Origin: Paralithodes platypus
Lineage: Eukaryota > Arthropoda > Malacostraca > Decapoda > Lithodidae
Assembly: GCA_032716605.1 (NCBI GenBank)
Contig: CM064480.1
Coordinates: forward strand, 20,981,651 to 21,045,650
Direction of reading: 5' to 3'
Length of the DNA stretch: 64,000 nucleotides
In this document: piece by piece, positions 8,822-17,686 of the stretch
How the letters are laid out: each line of letters opens with the position of its first letter
Numbering within the stretch: the first letter of the stretch is position 1
Notes under the pieces: generated by a model
What the model saw: only the letters and a program-made list of their open reading frames with translations
What the model was told of the DNA's origin: nothing
Databases searched by the model: none
Position numbers and translations under genes: made by a program

Positions 8822-11115
8822 TCTGCTCTGCGCTCAGCCTGCCCAGACGTGTCTCCCCACGCTCCGCTGGTTCCGCATTTGCTGCGTCCCTAGTGAGTTT
8901 TTCTCATTTGTTTACTCCGGGATGTATCGAGTAAGGTTAGGATATGCGTAGCAGGAGTGTCCTGGGCTGGTTGCCCGCAGTGCAGTGTATTTTGGGTCGT
9001 GTGTTTGGGGCATCTATTTCGGATGTACCCTCGTGGTCCTGTTGTGGACTTGTGAACTTTTCACAGTTGAGTTAGCTTGTGATGCAGGCGGCTTTCATTA
9101 CGCGTTAGTTATGCTGCCTTTTATCTTTCTGATGAGGTAAGCGTTGCTTACCGACGTTCCCAGCGTATTTTTCTTCACTTAGTGAAGTTTTTTCTGGGTC
9201 CCGAGTCAGTCTTCCCTTTGCCGGAAGTATTTGCTACAGTGGTGTGTTGGCGGTGGTTCCTGTTGTTATATTTCCAGTGTTTTTTGTTTATATTTCAACA
9301 TTTCTTATGCCGTCTACTTAGGCCTAGCCAGCCGCTCGTAGCTTTGCCACATGTACAAGTGTTATTGTTTATTTTATAAATATGTCCTACTGTGTCATGT
9401 GTATCCGGGTTTAGTTGTGTATTGGCTAATTCCACGGACTATGTACCCAACCCCGAAAGGAGTTGAAATAGGGGAGCTATCCCCCCGCCAAAGGCGGCTT
9501 TCTAGGGCCTTTCCTAGCTGATGCTGAGAGGATTGGGTTCTAGTCATGTGGTGATGGGCTGGTCTATCCGAGTGAGAACTGAGCGATCTCTGCCATACCC
9601 ATAGCTTACTCTGACTGTTCCTTTTACTTATATATCTTCTAGATCTCAAGTGGCGGCGTCTTTTCCGTGGATTGACCTCCCTACTGCCAACCTAGAAGTT
9701 GGCAGATTGGGAGCCAAAGCGTCACATTTTTCCCTTACCCCTCAACTTTCCCTCCATAATTGCTGAGGGGCACAGGGCCTTGGGTGGGGCTTTGGTTTCC
9801 CGGGCGTTTCCGCACCTTCCTCAGCTCCCTGCCTTGGAGTGGCTTCGGTCACCCGGGCTTTGTTAGTGGCAAGCAGGGAGGGTTTTGTGCTCGTTTATGG
9901 CCTTGGCCTTGCTCGAGACCTTGGGGCTGTTCGGCCAGACAGCCTGGGGAACAACAACAACAACGGACTATGTATGTTTCCTGGTTTAGTTGTGTACTGG
10001 CTAATTCCACGGATTATTGTGTGGCCCCTAGGCTAGTCGTGCTTGGCTTTCTCTCGGGTCCTAGGTGCGTTCAGATGGTTTCTGAACGGGGTGGGTTACT
10101 TTCCGGCGGGTTTTTTCTCGGTTACACCATGAAAAAACCCGGCCGAGAGCCGTGTTGGGCCACGCGTGGTTTCAACACAGGCTTGTGTCCCCGGCGATGA
10201 GGTGTCTGTGGCTCTCCAGGACTGCGTCTCTGTGTTGGTGCCTGTTTTCAGGCTCCCTTTGATTCCCGGCGGATTGGCTGTACCCATCTAACATTGTTCA
10301 TGCGGACATATGTTATGAAGTTTTTCTACCCGGTTTTACAAACCACAGGAAAAACCAAGCTATTGTTAAGGGCTTTCCTCCCCGGCGATCTTTTACAAAG
10401 AAGTGGGGACAGGAACTTATGGGGTTAACGTTTTGACATCTCACCCGGCGGGTGCACCTTGTAGGGTGGGATGAACTACTGGGTCAGTCAGTTAGTTAAC
10501 CGATCCATTTTAGTGATACTATATGTATCGCCGCCTTCACACTTACGGCGATCGAAGGTTCAATTAGGGTTAACATCTTTTTTCACACCCGGCGGGTGCT
10601 CCTGGGAGGAGGAAATAAGGAATTTACAATTCAATTTCGTTAACCAGTTAATTGAGAGATACGTTAATGTATCGCCGCCTTCAAACTTACGGCGATCTTT
10701 TGTGACAATTCGGTAGAAATCAGATCTCGTATCAGCCTGCCCTGTGTTATTCTGCTAAATAATTCAGGTGCCGGCGTCTTTGTGGGGGGTTGTTTTCCAA
10801 AATTGAATCTTGAAACAGTCACCACCGGAAAGACTATAAACGCCATTCTGGTCCTATATATTATGTCAGAGGGTATTCTTCACTTTCTTAAAGACATGTT
10901 TAGATATTCTGAAATCTTTATAGAACCCCGCTGCGTAGCGAGCTGTCATCGTTGTGTCATTACGTCTCGTTACCCGGCGGGTTATTAACACATGTGTGCG
11001 AACATGTTGGGTTAACCTTATGAGCATTAATTCCTGGAAATTTTATTTTTTTCCAGAGCTGGGGTCCGGCGGACCAATACAGACCCTGCAGTAGTTTTCC
11101 CCACCAGTCTCTGTC
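8822..11115 (+). promoter_or_regulatory. DIRS copy 1 5' leader with repeated hairpins
   Basis: 2.3 kb without a credible coding frame. It contains a 45-bp-type repeat (GTTTAGTTGTGTAYTGGCTAA at 9412 and 9992, separated by the SINE). Hairpins with stem ATCGCCG/CGGCGAT occur at about 10527-10553 and 10668-10697. Odd palindromes of the type CACCCGGCGGGTG also recur (about 10443, 10587). The same set appears in copies 2, 3 and 4, so it belongs to the element. A role in transcription, RNA packaging or priming is conjecture. Gag starts at its end. Confidence 0.6.
9445..9964 (+). mobile_element. SINE-like insertion with (AAC)n tail, 520 bp
   Basis: Flanked by the 9-bp direct repeat GGACTATGT (9436-9444 and 9965-9973). 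It ends in AACAACAACAACAAC, as for a target-primed retroposon. DIRS copy 4 (near 60340) and copy 3 (near 30915, reversed) have the unoccupied site with a single GGACTATGT-like sequence. The first 250 bases match the minus-strand copy at 4525-4776; the remainder is unique here. I could not assign the head to tRNA, 5S, 7SL or snRNA. It carries no protein. Confidence 0.8.
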
Positions 11116-13716
11116 ATGGCTACCTTGGCAGTTTTTGCTTTATGCATTACCCCTACCTGTGCCGGTATCCCTATTTTTGCGCACACTCTTTGCATCAAGT
11201 GTGTTAAATGTCTAGACCGTTCAAGGGGTCTGTGGGTGATGCGCAAATGTTCCTTTTGCTCCCAATTAAGTGTCAAGGTCCTCCGCGACAATGATAAGAC
11301 CGCAGCGGTCGCCTTACGAGAGGTTAGGCAACAGATGTCAGCGTATACTACGATTGTGGCTCATAAGTCACTTCAATGTGACAACGTCCCTCTTTGGGAT
11401 AGGCTTCTTTTCGAGCACCCTCCCCCTAAACGTTCCTCTCGAGTAACTAGTCGTAAGCCGGCGGAGACTGGTCAGGGTTCTGTGTCTTCTGCTGCTACTA
11501 CGAAACGTCCAAGAGAGCCTACACCCCCGGCGGCAGCCTCCTCTTCTCGGGAGAGATCTCGGTCTAGGTCACCTCTCAGACACCAGCCACCTAGTCTTGC
11601 CTCTTCACCATCGAGTAAGAAGAGTAAGACGGAAAGTTCCACCAGTGGTCACGGCAATAAATCCTCCAAATCGAAGAGTAGTTCACGGTCACACCGCAGC
11701 CATAAATCTTCAAAAAAGGATTCCCATGATAGAAAGGCCTCCCGACATTCGCCAGTTTCTAGTGCTTCTCATCGTACCTCTACCCCAGACAGAGTTTGTG
11801 TTCGGTCTCAAGGGTCCAGTATAGTGCCTGTACCTAAAGATGATTTACCCATTAACATTTTAACCCTGGAATTGGAGAGTTCAGGGGGATCAGTGATTGA
11901 GAGTGTTTCAGACTCCAAAGGGAGTGTAGGCCAAGGCCTCGGTGTTTGGCGATTTTCTCGGCCGGGGTCTGACCACCCACTTCCGGCTCAAACTATTCAC
12001 ACAGTGGCTGACGTCCACCGGGACGCGGCGATCCCATCCTCTATTCCTGACTTATCTTGGCAACAAGGTACCCCAGCTTCGGCGGGATCTTCTCAGGAGG
12101 AACAGGATGATAAAGACGAGGTTTCAATGATTTCGGATATGGAAGGGCAAGAGTCAGGTTCAGGCTTAGACGCCGCGCAGGATATTAATGATTCACCAGT
12201 GAGTACATCATCAAGTCAATTTGTCACTGCACAGGAAATTGATGGGCTACTTAGTAATGCTTTATCTAAATTTTTTGGCCAACAACAGGAAACTCCCACA
12301 GTGGACTTGGGAGCTCCCACGACAAGTTCTACGGTACGGCCTCTGATGACTTCTATTGCTTTAATTCAGATCCCTCACCCTCCCACTCTGTCACCATCAG
12401 TGGTTACTAGGCCTGCTACGGCGGCATTGACCACTTCGAATGTAAGGGTTATAACGGATGTCAATCCACCCCCTCTAGACAAGGCGCCTCTCAGAAAGGT
12501 AGCTATGCCCTTGCTTTACGGACCAGACGAGTCATGGGTCCTTTTGACCCCCACTAAACCAGAGCTCGCCCAACCTACCTTGTCAGGGGAACTCCCAGTA
12601 CCGCGTGAGTGGGTCATCCAGGGCAATAAATCTAAGAAATTAAGGGCCTTGGATACTTTGGGAAATGTACTAGACGTCAATATAAAGGCTATACCTAGTT
12701 ATTATCACCAGGACTATTTTGTTTATGCTACTAAGCCGGCTTTACCCCCTGCCTCAGCTTCAAAATTGTTTTCAGACTGGTCTAAGCTAGATGGGTTTAA
12801 TGACATTAAGACTCTGTCAGCTCTCACTCCAGAACTTGATTTGCAAACCGTCACAGACGCAGCAGCTAATCCAGTCTTGAAGGTGGGGCAGTTGGGTCCA
12901 GGACCTTGGGTGGAATGGGAGACAGAGGCTCAAAACTTTGCGACCACATTTACTTCCAAAACTTCCCACCAGATCCCTCAAGATACTCATTCTTGGTTCT
13001 CCATGCCAGTGTGTTCTGCCGGCGGAGTCCCTTCAGCTTTGTTTGCTTTCTTAGCTGCCCCTAAAATTAATCTTTGTGAGCTAAAAGACCCTTTCACTAC
13101 CCCTACCCCAACTCACCTAGACCGAGAATTTAGGCTAAGGGGGAAAGCTTTTCGCCTGTTCTCTCAATACATAGTGTCTCAACAGGTAGAAAAGTCTTTG
13201 CTCCGGTCCACTCAGGCAATCGCAGACGCGGATGCCAGACGATCGGTTGAATTGTCCCGGCGATTGCTTCTTCAGTCGTCAATCCAATCTCTGGGTGACA
13301 TCCGCACCGCCTTGCTTGAGGCGGTACGAGCGAGACAAGACCTCAGAATGTCTTTAGTCCGCAAACTGCCTGATCGCATTGCGAATCAGGTGGTCATGTC
13401 ACCAGTGCTCACTCCCTCTTTAATGTCCCCTGACGTGTGGCGAACGGTGTTTAATATGGCGCAGGCCTTTAAACACAGTCCCACCCCTTCTAAGAAACCT
13501 GCCTTTAACTTCCCCAAACCCAGGCCAGCCGCTAAGGCTCAGCCGGGGGGATCTAAGCCCTTTCTTCCACCTAAGTCCTCCCCCTCCCCTCAAGGTCAGT
13601 ACAGGCATAGACAGAGTAGGTTTTCAGGTCAGAGAGGACGCGGCCATAATAAGCCAGGTCAGGGCCCGTCTTCGGCCAACGCCAGCCAGCCGGCGAAGCG
13701 TCCACCACCACCATAA
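11116..13716 (+). CDS. gag: DIRS Gag protein, 866 aa, intact frame
   Basis: Structural nucleocapsid-type protein of the DIRS element, thought to bind element RNA and form the particle for reverse transcription. It starts at ATG 11116, just after the leader. The N-terminus is cysteine-rich (Cys 10, 15, 26, 29, 32, 45, 48; the core reads CIKCVKC), suggesting metal binding. Residues about 130-205 are Ser/Arg/Lys-rich (RERSRSRSPLR), probably nuclear-targeting or RNA-binding. An acidic patch follows near 330-350. The conserved C-terminal half (HSWFSMPVCSAGGVPSALFAF, DRIANQVVMSPVL) recurs in copies 2 and 4. The tail is basic and Gly/Pro-rich. It is not a retroviral gag with a CCHC knuckle. Assignment is by position and recurrence. 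Confidence 0.85.
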   Translation: MATLAVFALCITPTCAGIPIFAHTLCIKCVKCLDRSRGLWVMRKCSFCSQLSVKVLRDNDKTAAVALREVRQQMSAYTTIVAHKSLQCDNVPLWDRLLFEHPPPKRSSRVTSRKPAETGQGSVSSAATTKRPREPTPPAAASSSRERSRSRSPLRHQPPSLASSPSSKKSKTESSTSGHGNKSSKSKSSSRSHRSHKSSKKDSHDRKASRHSPVSSASHRTSTPDRVCVRSQGSSIVPVPKDDLPINILTLELESSGGSVIESVSDSKGSVGQGLGVWRFSRPGSDHPLPAQTIHTVADVHRDAAIPSSIPDLSWQQGTPASAGSSQEEQDDKDEVSMISDMEGQESGSGLDAAQDINDSPVSTSSSQFVTAQEIDGLLSNALSKFFGQQQETPTVDLGAPTTSSTVRPLMTSIALIQIPHPPTLSPSVVTRPATAALTTSNVRVITDVNPPPLDKAPLRKVAMPLLYGPDESWVLLTPTKPELAQPTLSGELPVPREWVIQGNKSKKLRALDTLGNVLDVNIKAIPSYYHQDYFVYATKPALPPASASKLFSDWSKLDGFNDIKTLSALTPELDLQTVTDAAANPVLKVGQLGPGPWVEWETEAQNFATTFTSKTSHQIPQDTHSWFSMPVCSAGGVPSALFAFLAAPKINLCELKDPFTTPTPTHLDREFRLRGKAFRLFSQYIVSQQVEKSLLRSTQAIADADARRSVELSRRLLLQSSIQSLGDIRTALLEAVRARQDLRMSLVRKLPDRIANQVVMSPVLTPSLMSPDVWRTVFNMAQAFKHSPTPSKKPAFNFPKPRPAAKAQPGGSKPFLPPKSSPSPQGQYRHRQSRFSGQRGRGHNKPGQGPSSANASQPAKRPPPP

Positions 13717-13742
13717 AAAAACTAAAGTCTCTCTCACTTCCG

Positions 13743-15509
13743 GTGCCAATCTTAAGGCCGGCGGATCCGAGGGTAGTACAGCCGGCGAACCCTTGTCTGC
13801 TAACTGGGTCGTTCCGAACGTGTCACCAAGCATGGCCGTTAAACACTTGGGCACGGATGGTGGCACGCAAAGGCATCACTTGGCAGTGGCTCCGGCGACC
13901 TCGCTTACGTCAGCCGACAACGGCGAATTTTGTTTCGTTAGAGGTGGAGTCACTGGTCCAGGAAATGATTGCCAAGAATGTCATCATCCCGGTCCCCCCA
14001 AATTACCCTGTATTCACGTCCAAGCTATTTTTGGTTCCCAAAAGGGACAGTGTTCAGATGAGACCGGTCGTAGACCTGTCTTATCTGAACCTTCACATTC
14101 ACAACGAGTCATTCCGAATATTAACAGTACACCAAATCAGGCTAACACTTCCGCCGGGAGGTTGGATGTGTTCCCTAGACCTGACAGACGCCTATTGGCA
14201 CGTATCGGTCAACAAAAGATTTCAAAGGTTTCTGGCCTTACGGATCAGGCACCAAAATGTTGTTTTTCAACGGATGCCATTCGGTTTGAACCTGGCACCT
14301 CGATTATTCACGAAATTAGTCCGGCAAGCCCTGATGCCGTTGTTAAAGCAAGGAATCAGAGTTTTGTGGTACCTAGACGACTGGCTGGTGGTGGCAGAGA
14401 CAGAACAATTATGCATCAAACATGTCAACATAATTTTTAATCATGTCAAAACTCTAGGGTTCAAGGTAAATCTGGTAAAGTCAAACCTTGTTCCCTCACG
14501 AGTAATTCAGTGGATAGGGCTGGTCTGGGACACGGCTGCTCTCACTCTGAGTCAGAGTGTGGACAATCGCAACAGGTTTCGCAGGAAACTGTTCATGTTT
14601 CTTCACAGTCTGACTACGACGCGGAGGGTCTGGGAGTCTCTGGTCGGCTCTCTCAACTGGATTCAACTAACTGTTATGTTGCGCCGGTTGAAAGTAAAAC
14701 GTTTAATATTGGAAGGCAACAAATATTTCCCACTCTTACCGGCGGGAAAATTATGGCCCATCCCGAAATTAATCCACACCTTACTAGCGGTCTGGGCGAA
14801 GAGGGAAACGTTGCACTCAATAATGTCATGGACCTCTCCTCCGCCAACGGTATGGGTAGACACGGATGCGTCAGGCACAATAGGTTGGGGATTTCAGTCA
14901 AATCAGGGGCACCAGGGTCAGGGGCTTTGGTCCCACTTAGAAATCTCCCACATCAATGTCAAAGAATTACTAGTCCCCTTGTATTTCCTTCAGGCTCACG
15001 GCCCTGCTTTACGGGGCAAGTCGGTGGCCTTCAGAATGGACAATCTGAACGCAGTTCAATGTATTCAGAAACAGGGGTCAACGAGGTCAAGGAAGTTGCT
15101 AAACGTATCGGAAGAGATTTTTACTCTAGCCAACAGACTAGACATTTATCTTCACGCATCTTATCTCCCAGGCGTAGCAAACGTCTGGGCAGACGCTCTG
15201 TCCCGGAGACAAAGCACGACAGTAGAATGGGAGCTCAAGCAACCCATTTTCAACCAAATGATTGCAGAGCTCTCCCATCCACAAGTGGATCTGTTTGCGT
15301 CCGAGGAGACTCACAAACTCCCTCTATACCTCACCCGCCGGACGAAAACGCCGGCAGGGGGGCCAGACGCCCTAGTGACAGACTGGAACAGATGGAGCTC
15401 CATCTATCTGTTTCCGCCGCCAGACGCGTCACTAATGTGCCACGTAGTGAACAAGCTACGAGATTATCGAGGCTTAGTCTCGCTAGTCGCGCCCCTGTGG
15501 CCGGCGTAG
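13743..15509 (+). CDS. DIRS reverse transcriptase / RNase H / methylase-like protein
   Basis: A 588-codon open frame counted from GTG 13743. It is open further upstream across the gag stop and has no ATG at its beginning. The true start (frameshift, reinitiation or splicing) is therefore unknown. RT palm: LDLTDAYWHV (146-154) and WYLDDW (209-214, catalytic YLDD). RNase H: TDASG (374), KELL with Glu 408, RMDN with Asp 433, WADALSR with Asp 483; all four acidic residues are present. The C-terminal part has VDLFAS (515-520) and LFPPP (556-560), matching the methylase-like domain described in DIRS1-group elements. It overlaps the recombinase frame by 1 kb. It copies element RNA to DNA, and looks intact. 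Confidence 0.92.
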   Translation: MPILRPADPRVVQPANPCLLTGSFRTCHQAWPLNTWARMVARKGITWQWLRRPRLRQPTTANFVSLEVESLVQEMIAKNVIIPVPPNYPVFTSKLFLVPKRDSVQMRPVVDLSYLNLHIHNESFRILTVHQIRLTLPPGGWMCSLDLTDAYWHVSVNKRFQRFLALRIRHQNVVFQRMPFGLNLAPRLFTKLVRQALMPLLKQGIRVLWYLDDWLVVAETEQLCIKHVNIIFNHVKTLGFKVNLVKSNLVPSRVIQWIGLVWDTAALTLSQSVDNRNRFRRKLFMFLHSLTTTRRVWESLVGSLNWIQLTVMLRRLKVKRLILEGNKYFPLLPAGKLWPIPKLIHTLLAVWAKRETLHSIMSWTSPPPTVWVDTDASGTIGWGFQSNQGHQGQGLWSHLEISHINVKELLVPLYFLQAHGPALRGKSVAFRMDNLNAVQCIQKQGSTRSRKLLNVSEEIFTLANRLDIYLHASYLPGVANVWADALSRRQSTTVEWELKQPIFNQMIAELSHPQVDLFASEETHKLPLYLTRRTKTPAGGPDALVTDWNRWSSIYLFPPPDASLMCHVVNKLRDYRGLVSLVAPLWPA

Positions 15510-16519
15510 TTGTGGTACCAGCAATTAAAGACGTGGTGCCCGCACCCGGTGTCGCTCCCGGTCGGGTATTTCCACTTAGACACGATTGGCAACCTAGCGA
15601 CCTCGCTGACTTTTGCATTATGGACATTCAGGAGGCCAAGTGGCTAGCACCATACGGTAGAGATGTGACCAATAAATTATTAAATCAATATACTCAGTCT
15701 ACGAAACGACAGTATCACTCACATTGGCAAGCCTTTACTTCTTGGATCATTAGAACAGAACAGACTGTGCCCTCAGTAGCATTAGTTTTTAATAATTTAA
15801 ATTATCTGTTTGAGCAGAAACATTTATCTGTGGTAACGTTAAAAAATCACTTAACTGCAATTAGAGTGCCCTTTTTAGACCTTACAGGTCTCTCCATACC
15901 GGTGGCGGAGGAAACAGGTTTTATGAGGGCATGTTTTAAACTCCGCCCACCTCCCCGTCAGCTCATGCCTACTTGGTCTCTGGACAAGGCATTGTCTTTA
16001 CTTCACTCTCGTCTGTACCAAAATACTGCAGATTTTGCATTACTCTTAAAAAAGGCTGTATTCCTTTTGGCTTTGGCCACCGGGAACAGAGTGTCTGAGC
16101 TGGCGGCGATGAGCAACACACCTAATTGCCTTAGGTGTGGTAGATTTAATGAATGTATTCACATTGCACCTTCCCCGGGATTTGTAGCCAAGAATGAGCA
16201 CAGTGCACACGTGTTTTCTGAGTTCACGGTGCCGGCGTTAAAAAGGGGAAAGGTGCATCAAAATCTATGTCCAGTGCAAGCTCTAACCAAATATTTGAGA
16301 GTGGCTCCTCTAAACCCCCAAGGTGCTTTATGGGTAGCGAGTACGGGTAAACGCTTACTGAAACGGAGATTAGCTTCTCTTCTGATCGAAGTCATTAAAG
16401 AGAGTAATCCCGGCGTTGTGGGTAGGGCCCACGATTTACGCAAATGGGCAGCCTCTTTACGTTTCCTGAAGAATTTTTCAGAAGAAGATATTTCGTGGCA
16501 CACAGTTGTGGGCGTCTAA
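14510..16519 (+). CDS. DIRS tyrosine recombinase frame, truncated before the catalytic Tyr
   Basis: A 669-codon open frame, overlapping the RT frame for its first 333 codons. The recombinase proper begins near 15610 (MDIQEAKWLAPYG). An N-terminal SAM-like core binding region (STKRQYHSHWQAFTSWI, LKNHLTAIRVPF) is followed by the catalytic domain. Arg 527 (TGNRVSELAAM) and His 641 with Arg 644 (AHDLRKW) are seen. Compared with copies 2 and 3, one extra base near 16491-16498 shifts the frame. The protein then ends WHTVVGV and the expected FLTRY box, with its Tyr codon at 16539-16541, lies in another frame. By family it would integrate circular DNA. The Tyr loss should inactivate it. The ORF start is uncertain. 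Confidence 0.88.
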   Translation: MDRAGLGHGCSHSESECGQSQQVSQETVHVSSQSDYDAEGLGVSGRLSQLDSTNCYVAPVESKTFNIGRQQIFPTLTGGKIMAHPEINPHLTSGLGEEGNVALNNVMDLSSANGMGRHGCVRHNRLGISVKSGAPGSGALVPLRNLPHQCQRITSPLVFPSGSRPCFTGQVGGLQNGQSERSSMYSETGVNEVKEVAKRIGRDFYSSQQTRHLSSRILSPRRSKRLGRRSVPETKHDSRMGAQATHFQPNDCRALPSTSGSVCVRGDSQTPSIPHPPDENAGRGARRPSDRLEQMELHLSVSAARRVTNVPRSEQATRLSRLSLASRAPVAGVVVVPAIKDVVPAPGVAPGRVFPLRHDWQPSDLADFCIMDIQEAKWLAPYGRDVTNKLLNQYTQSTKRQYHSHWQAFTSWIIRTEQTVPSVALVFNNLNYLFEQKHLSVVTLKNHLTAIRVPFLDLTGLSIPVAEETGFMRACFKLRPPPRQLMPTWSLDKALSLLHSRLYQNTADFALLLKKAVFLLALATGNRVSELAAMSNTPNCLRCGRFNECIHIAPSPGFVAKNEHSAHVFSEFTVPALKRGKVHQNLCPVQALTKYLRVAPLNPQGALWVASTGKRLLKRRLASLLIEVIKESNPGVVGRAHDLRKWAASLRFLKNFSEEDISWHTVVGV

Positions 16520-17139
16520 TCATACGTTTTTGACTAGATACTTGTCAGTTGCTCTAGACAAACCTTCCTTACCATGTATAGCTTTAAGGCAGAGGGTCTA
16601 GGTGGCCCTTCAGTCACTTTTGTTTACTTTCAAGAAAAAGGGGGGGAGGGGGGGTGCAGTCAGTGTAACATAGGACACCCTAGACCCCGCCGGAGTGTAA
16701 GAGCTGTGATACAATTTATGGTTAATGTGATATGAAAATTTCTCTGCGAGAAATTGTGCTAGTACAATGTTAGTACAAAACAACGGGGTTGTTATAGTAG
16801 TTTTAGCTGTGAAAGCAATTTAATATTAAACAGTGGAGATCTTTTGCAAATTATCTCCACGATTATTTTGGGGTTTATTATGTGCACATGTAAACTTATA
16901 ACTTGTTATTTTTGTCACCACTCGTTGAGTGGGGTGCCTTTGTAACTACAGATCTGTTCACAGAATCTTCAGAGTTACCCATTTGTTGTCAAGCAGGCTT
17001 CTTTGAAGCACGCACCTGCCTGAACCCCTTTCTTGTATATATATGGGCTGCGCCGTATTTAAATATATTTTCAAAGTAAGAATACTATGTGGTTGTTTTA
17101 TTATCTGCTTTTCTAGAGTTATGATATGATTACGAATGT
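16520..17139 (+). other. DIRS copy 1 3' untranslated region
   Basis: Non-coding stretch between the recombinase frame and the ICR. It contains G-runs (about 16638-16657) that became C-runs in the inverted copies, and an AT-rich part. The displaced recombinase C-terminus (FLTRYLSVALDK) is in frame 3 up to about 16601. Related sequence is present in copies 2 (20.8-21.5 kb) and 3 (23.9-24.6 kb). Confidence 0.7.
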
Positions 17140-17275
17140 CCCCCTCCAGTCTTAGAAATCAGGCATGTTCGTCAATGATGGAGGGGCCACTAATAAATTA
17201 TAGGTTTGACTCCTGTAAGGAGATAAAGAAAACCTAATATTTAGTAGTGGCCCCGTAATCATTGACGACTGGGGC
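17140..17275 (+). repeat. DIRS internal complementary region (ICR), copy 1
   Basis: The first half is the reverse complement of the outer left end (GGCATGTTCGTCAATGATGG, then AGGGGCCACTAATAAATT). The second half matches the outer right end (GGTTTGACTCCTGTAAGGAG). Together they equal the joined ends of the element, as a template for completing and circularising the DNA. In the family model the ICR aligns the two ITR ends. The joint reads GTCAAACC-TAT-AATTTATTAG on the reverse strand. Confidence 0.88.
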
Positions 17276-17340
17276 CCTCCCGACCATCCCCTTCCCATTC
17301 GTTGATGTATTAAGGATTTTGGTTTACTTGATATGTCAGT

Positions 17341-17686
17341 GAAGGAAGAATGACGCCTGAATCAGCGTCTGGTCAAAGATCCACACAAGTACATCCACGA
17401 TATGATGGAAAGCTTATTGGATAGTTATTCTTATTTTCTTTTTGTTTTTATTTTTTACGAAGTTTTTTCGTAGTGAGAACCCAATTCATAATGACTGAAG
17501 CCATGAGTGAGGTCGCGTGCGCTCATGATGAAGGCTCCTTAGATTTTAAATGCTCTGCGCGGTAGATTCAAACTACTGCGGATTAGTGTTTGAAGAGGAT
17601 GCCTTATGTAATAGGCATGTTCGTCAATGATTACGGGGCCACTACTAAATATTAGGTTTTCTTTATCTCCTTACAGGAGTCAAACC
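17341..17686 (+). repeat. Right inverted terminal repeat, DIRS copy 1
   Basis: The reverse complement of the left ITR from 17341 to about 17630. It then carries an extra outer 50 or so bases holding CTCCTTACAGGAG (a small hairpin) and ends GTCAAACC at 17686. The LINE resumes at 17687. Confidence 0.9.

Larger units (their letters stand above)
8511..17686 (+). mobile_element. DIRS retrotransposon, family 1, copy 1 (nearly complete)
   Basis: 9176 bp with the full DIRS architecture: inverted terminal repeats (8511-8821 and 17341-17686), a 2.3 kb leader and gag. Next come overlapping RT/RNase H and tyrosine recombinase frames, then an ICR (17140-17275) complementary to the joined element ends. 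There is no target-site duplication, as expected for recombinase-mediated integration; only an AAT is found at both junctions. Three more relatives lie in the window (20263-36525, 23370-31914, 59397 onward). A SINE sits in the leader. A one-base insertion near 16495 disables the recombinase. Confidence 0.93.

Noticed and set aside
9445..9700. tRNA-derived SINE head (TAGCTGATGC as A box, GGGTTCTAGTC as B box)
   Set aside because: The putative boxes are only about five bases apart, far too close for an internal pol III promoter, and no cloverleaf can be drawn.
11116..13716. Host SR-type splicing factor (RERSRSRSP repeats)
   Set aside because: The gene lies between DIRS leader and RT, recurs in all DIRS copies, and has no RRM domain; it is element gag.
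13793..14440. 215-codon frame overlapping the RT start
   Set aside because: It lies within the RT coding region in the other phase, is not continued, and matches nothing. It is distinct from the recombinase frame that begins at 14510.
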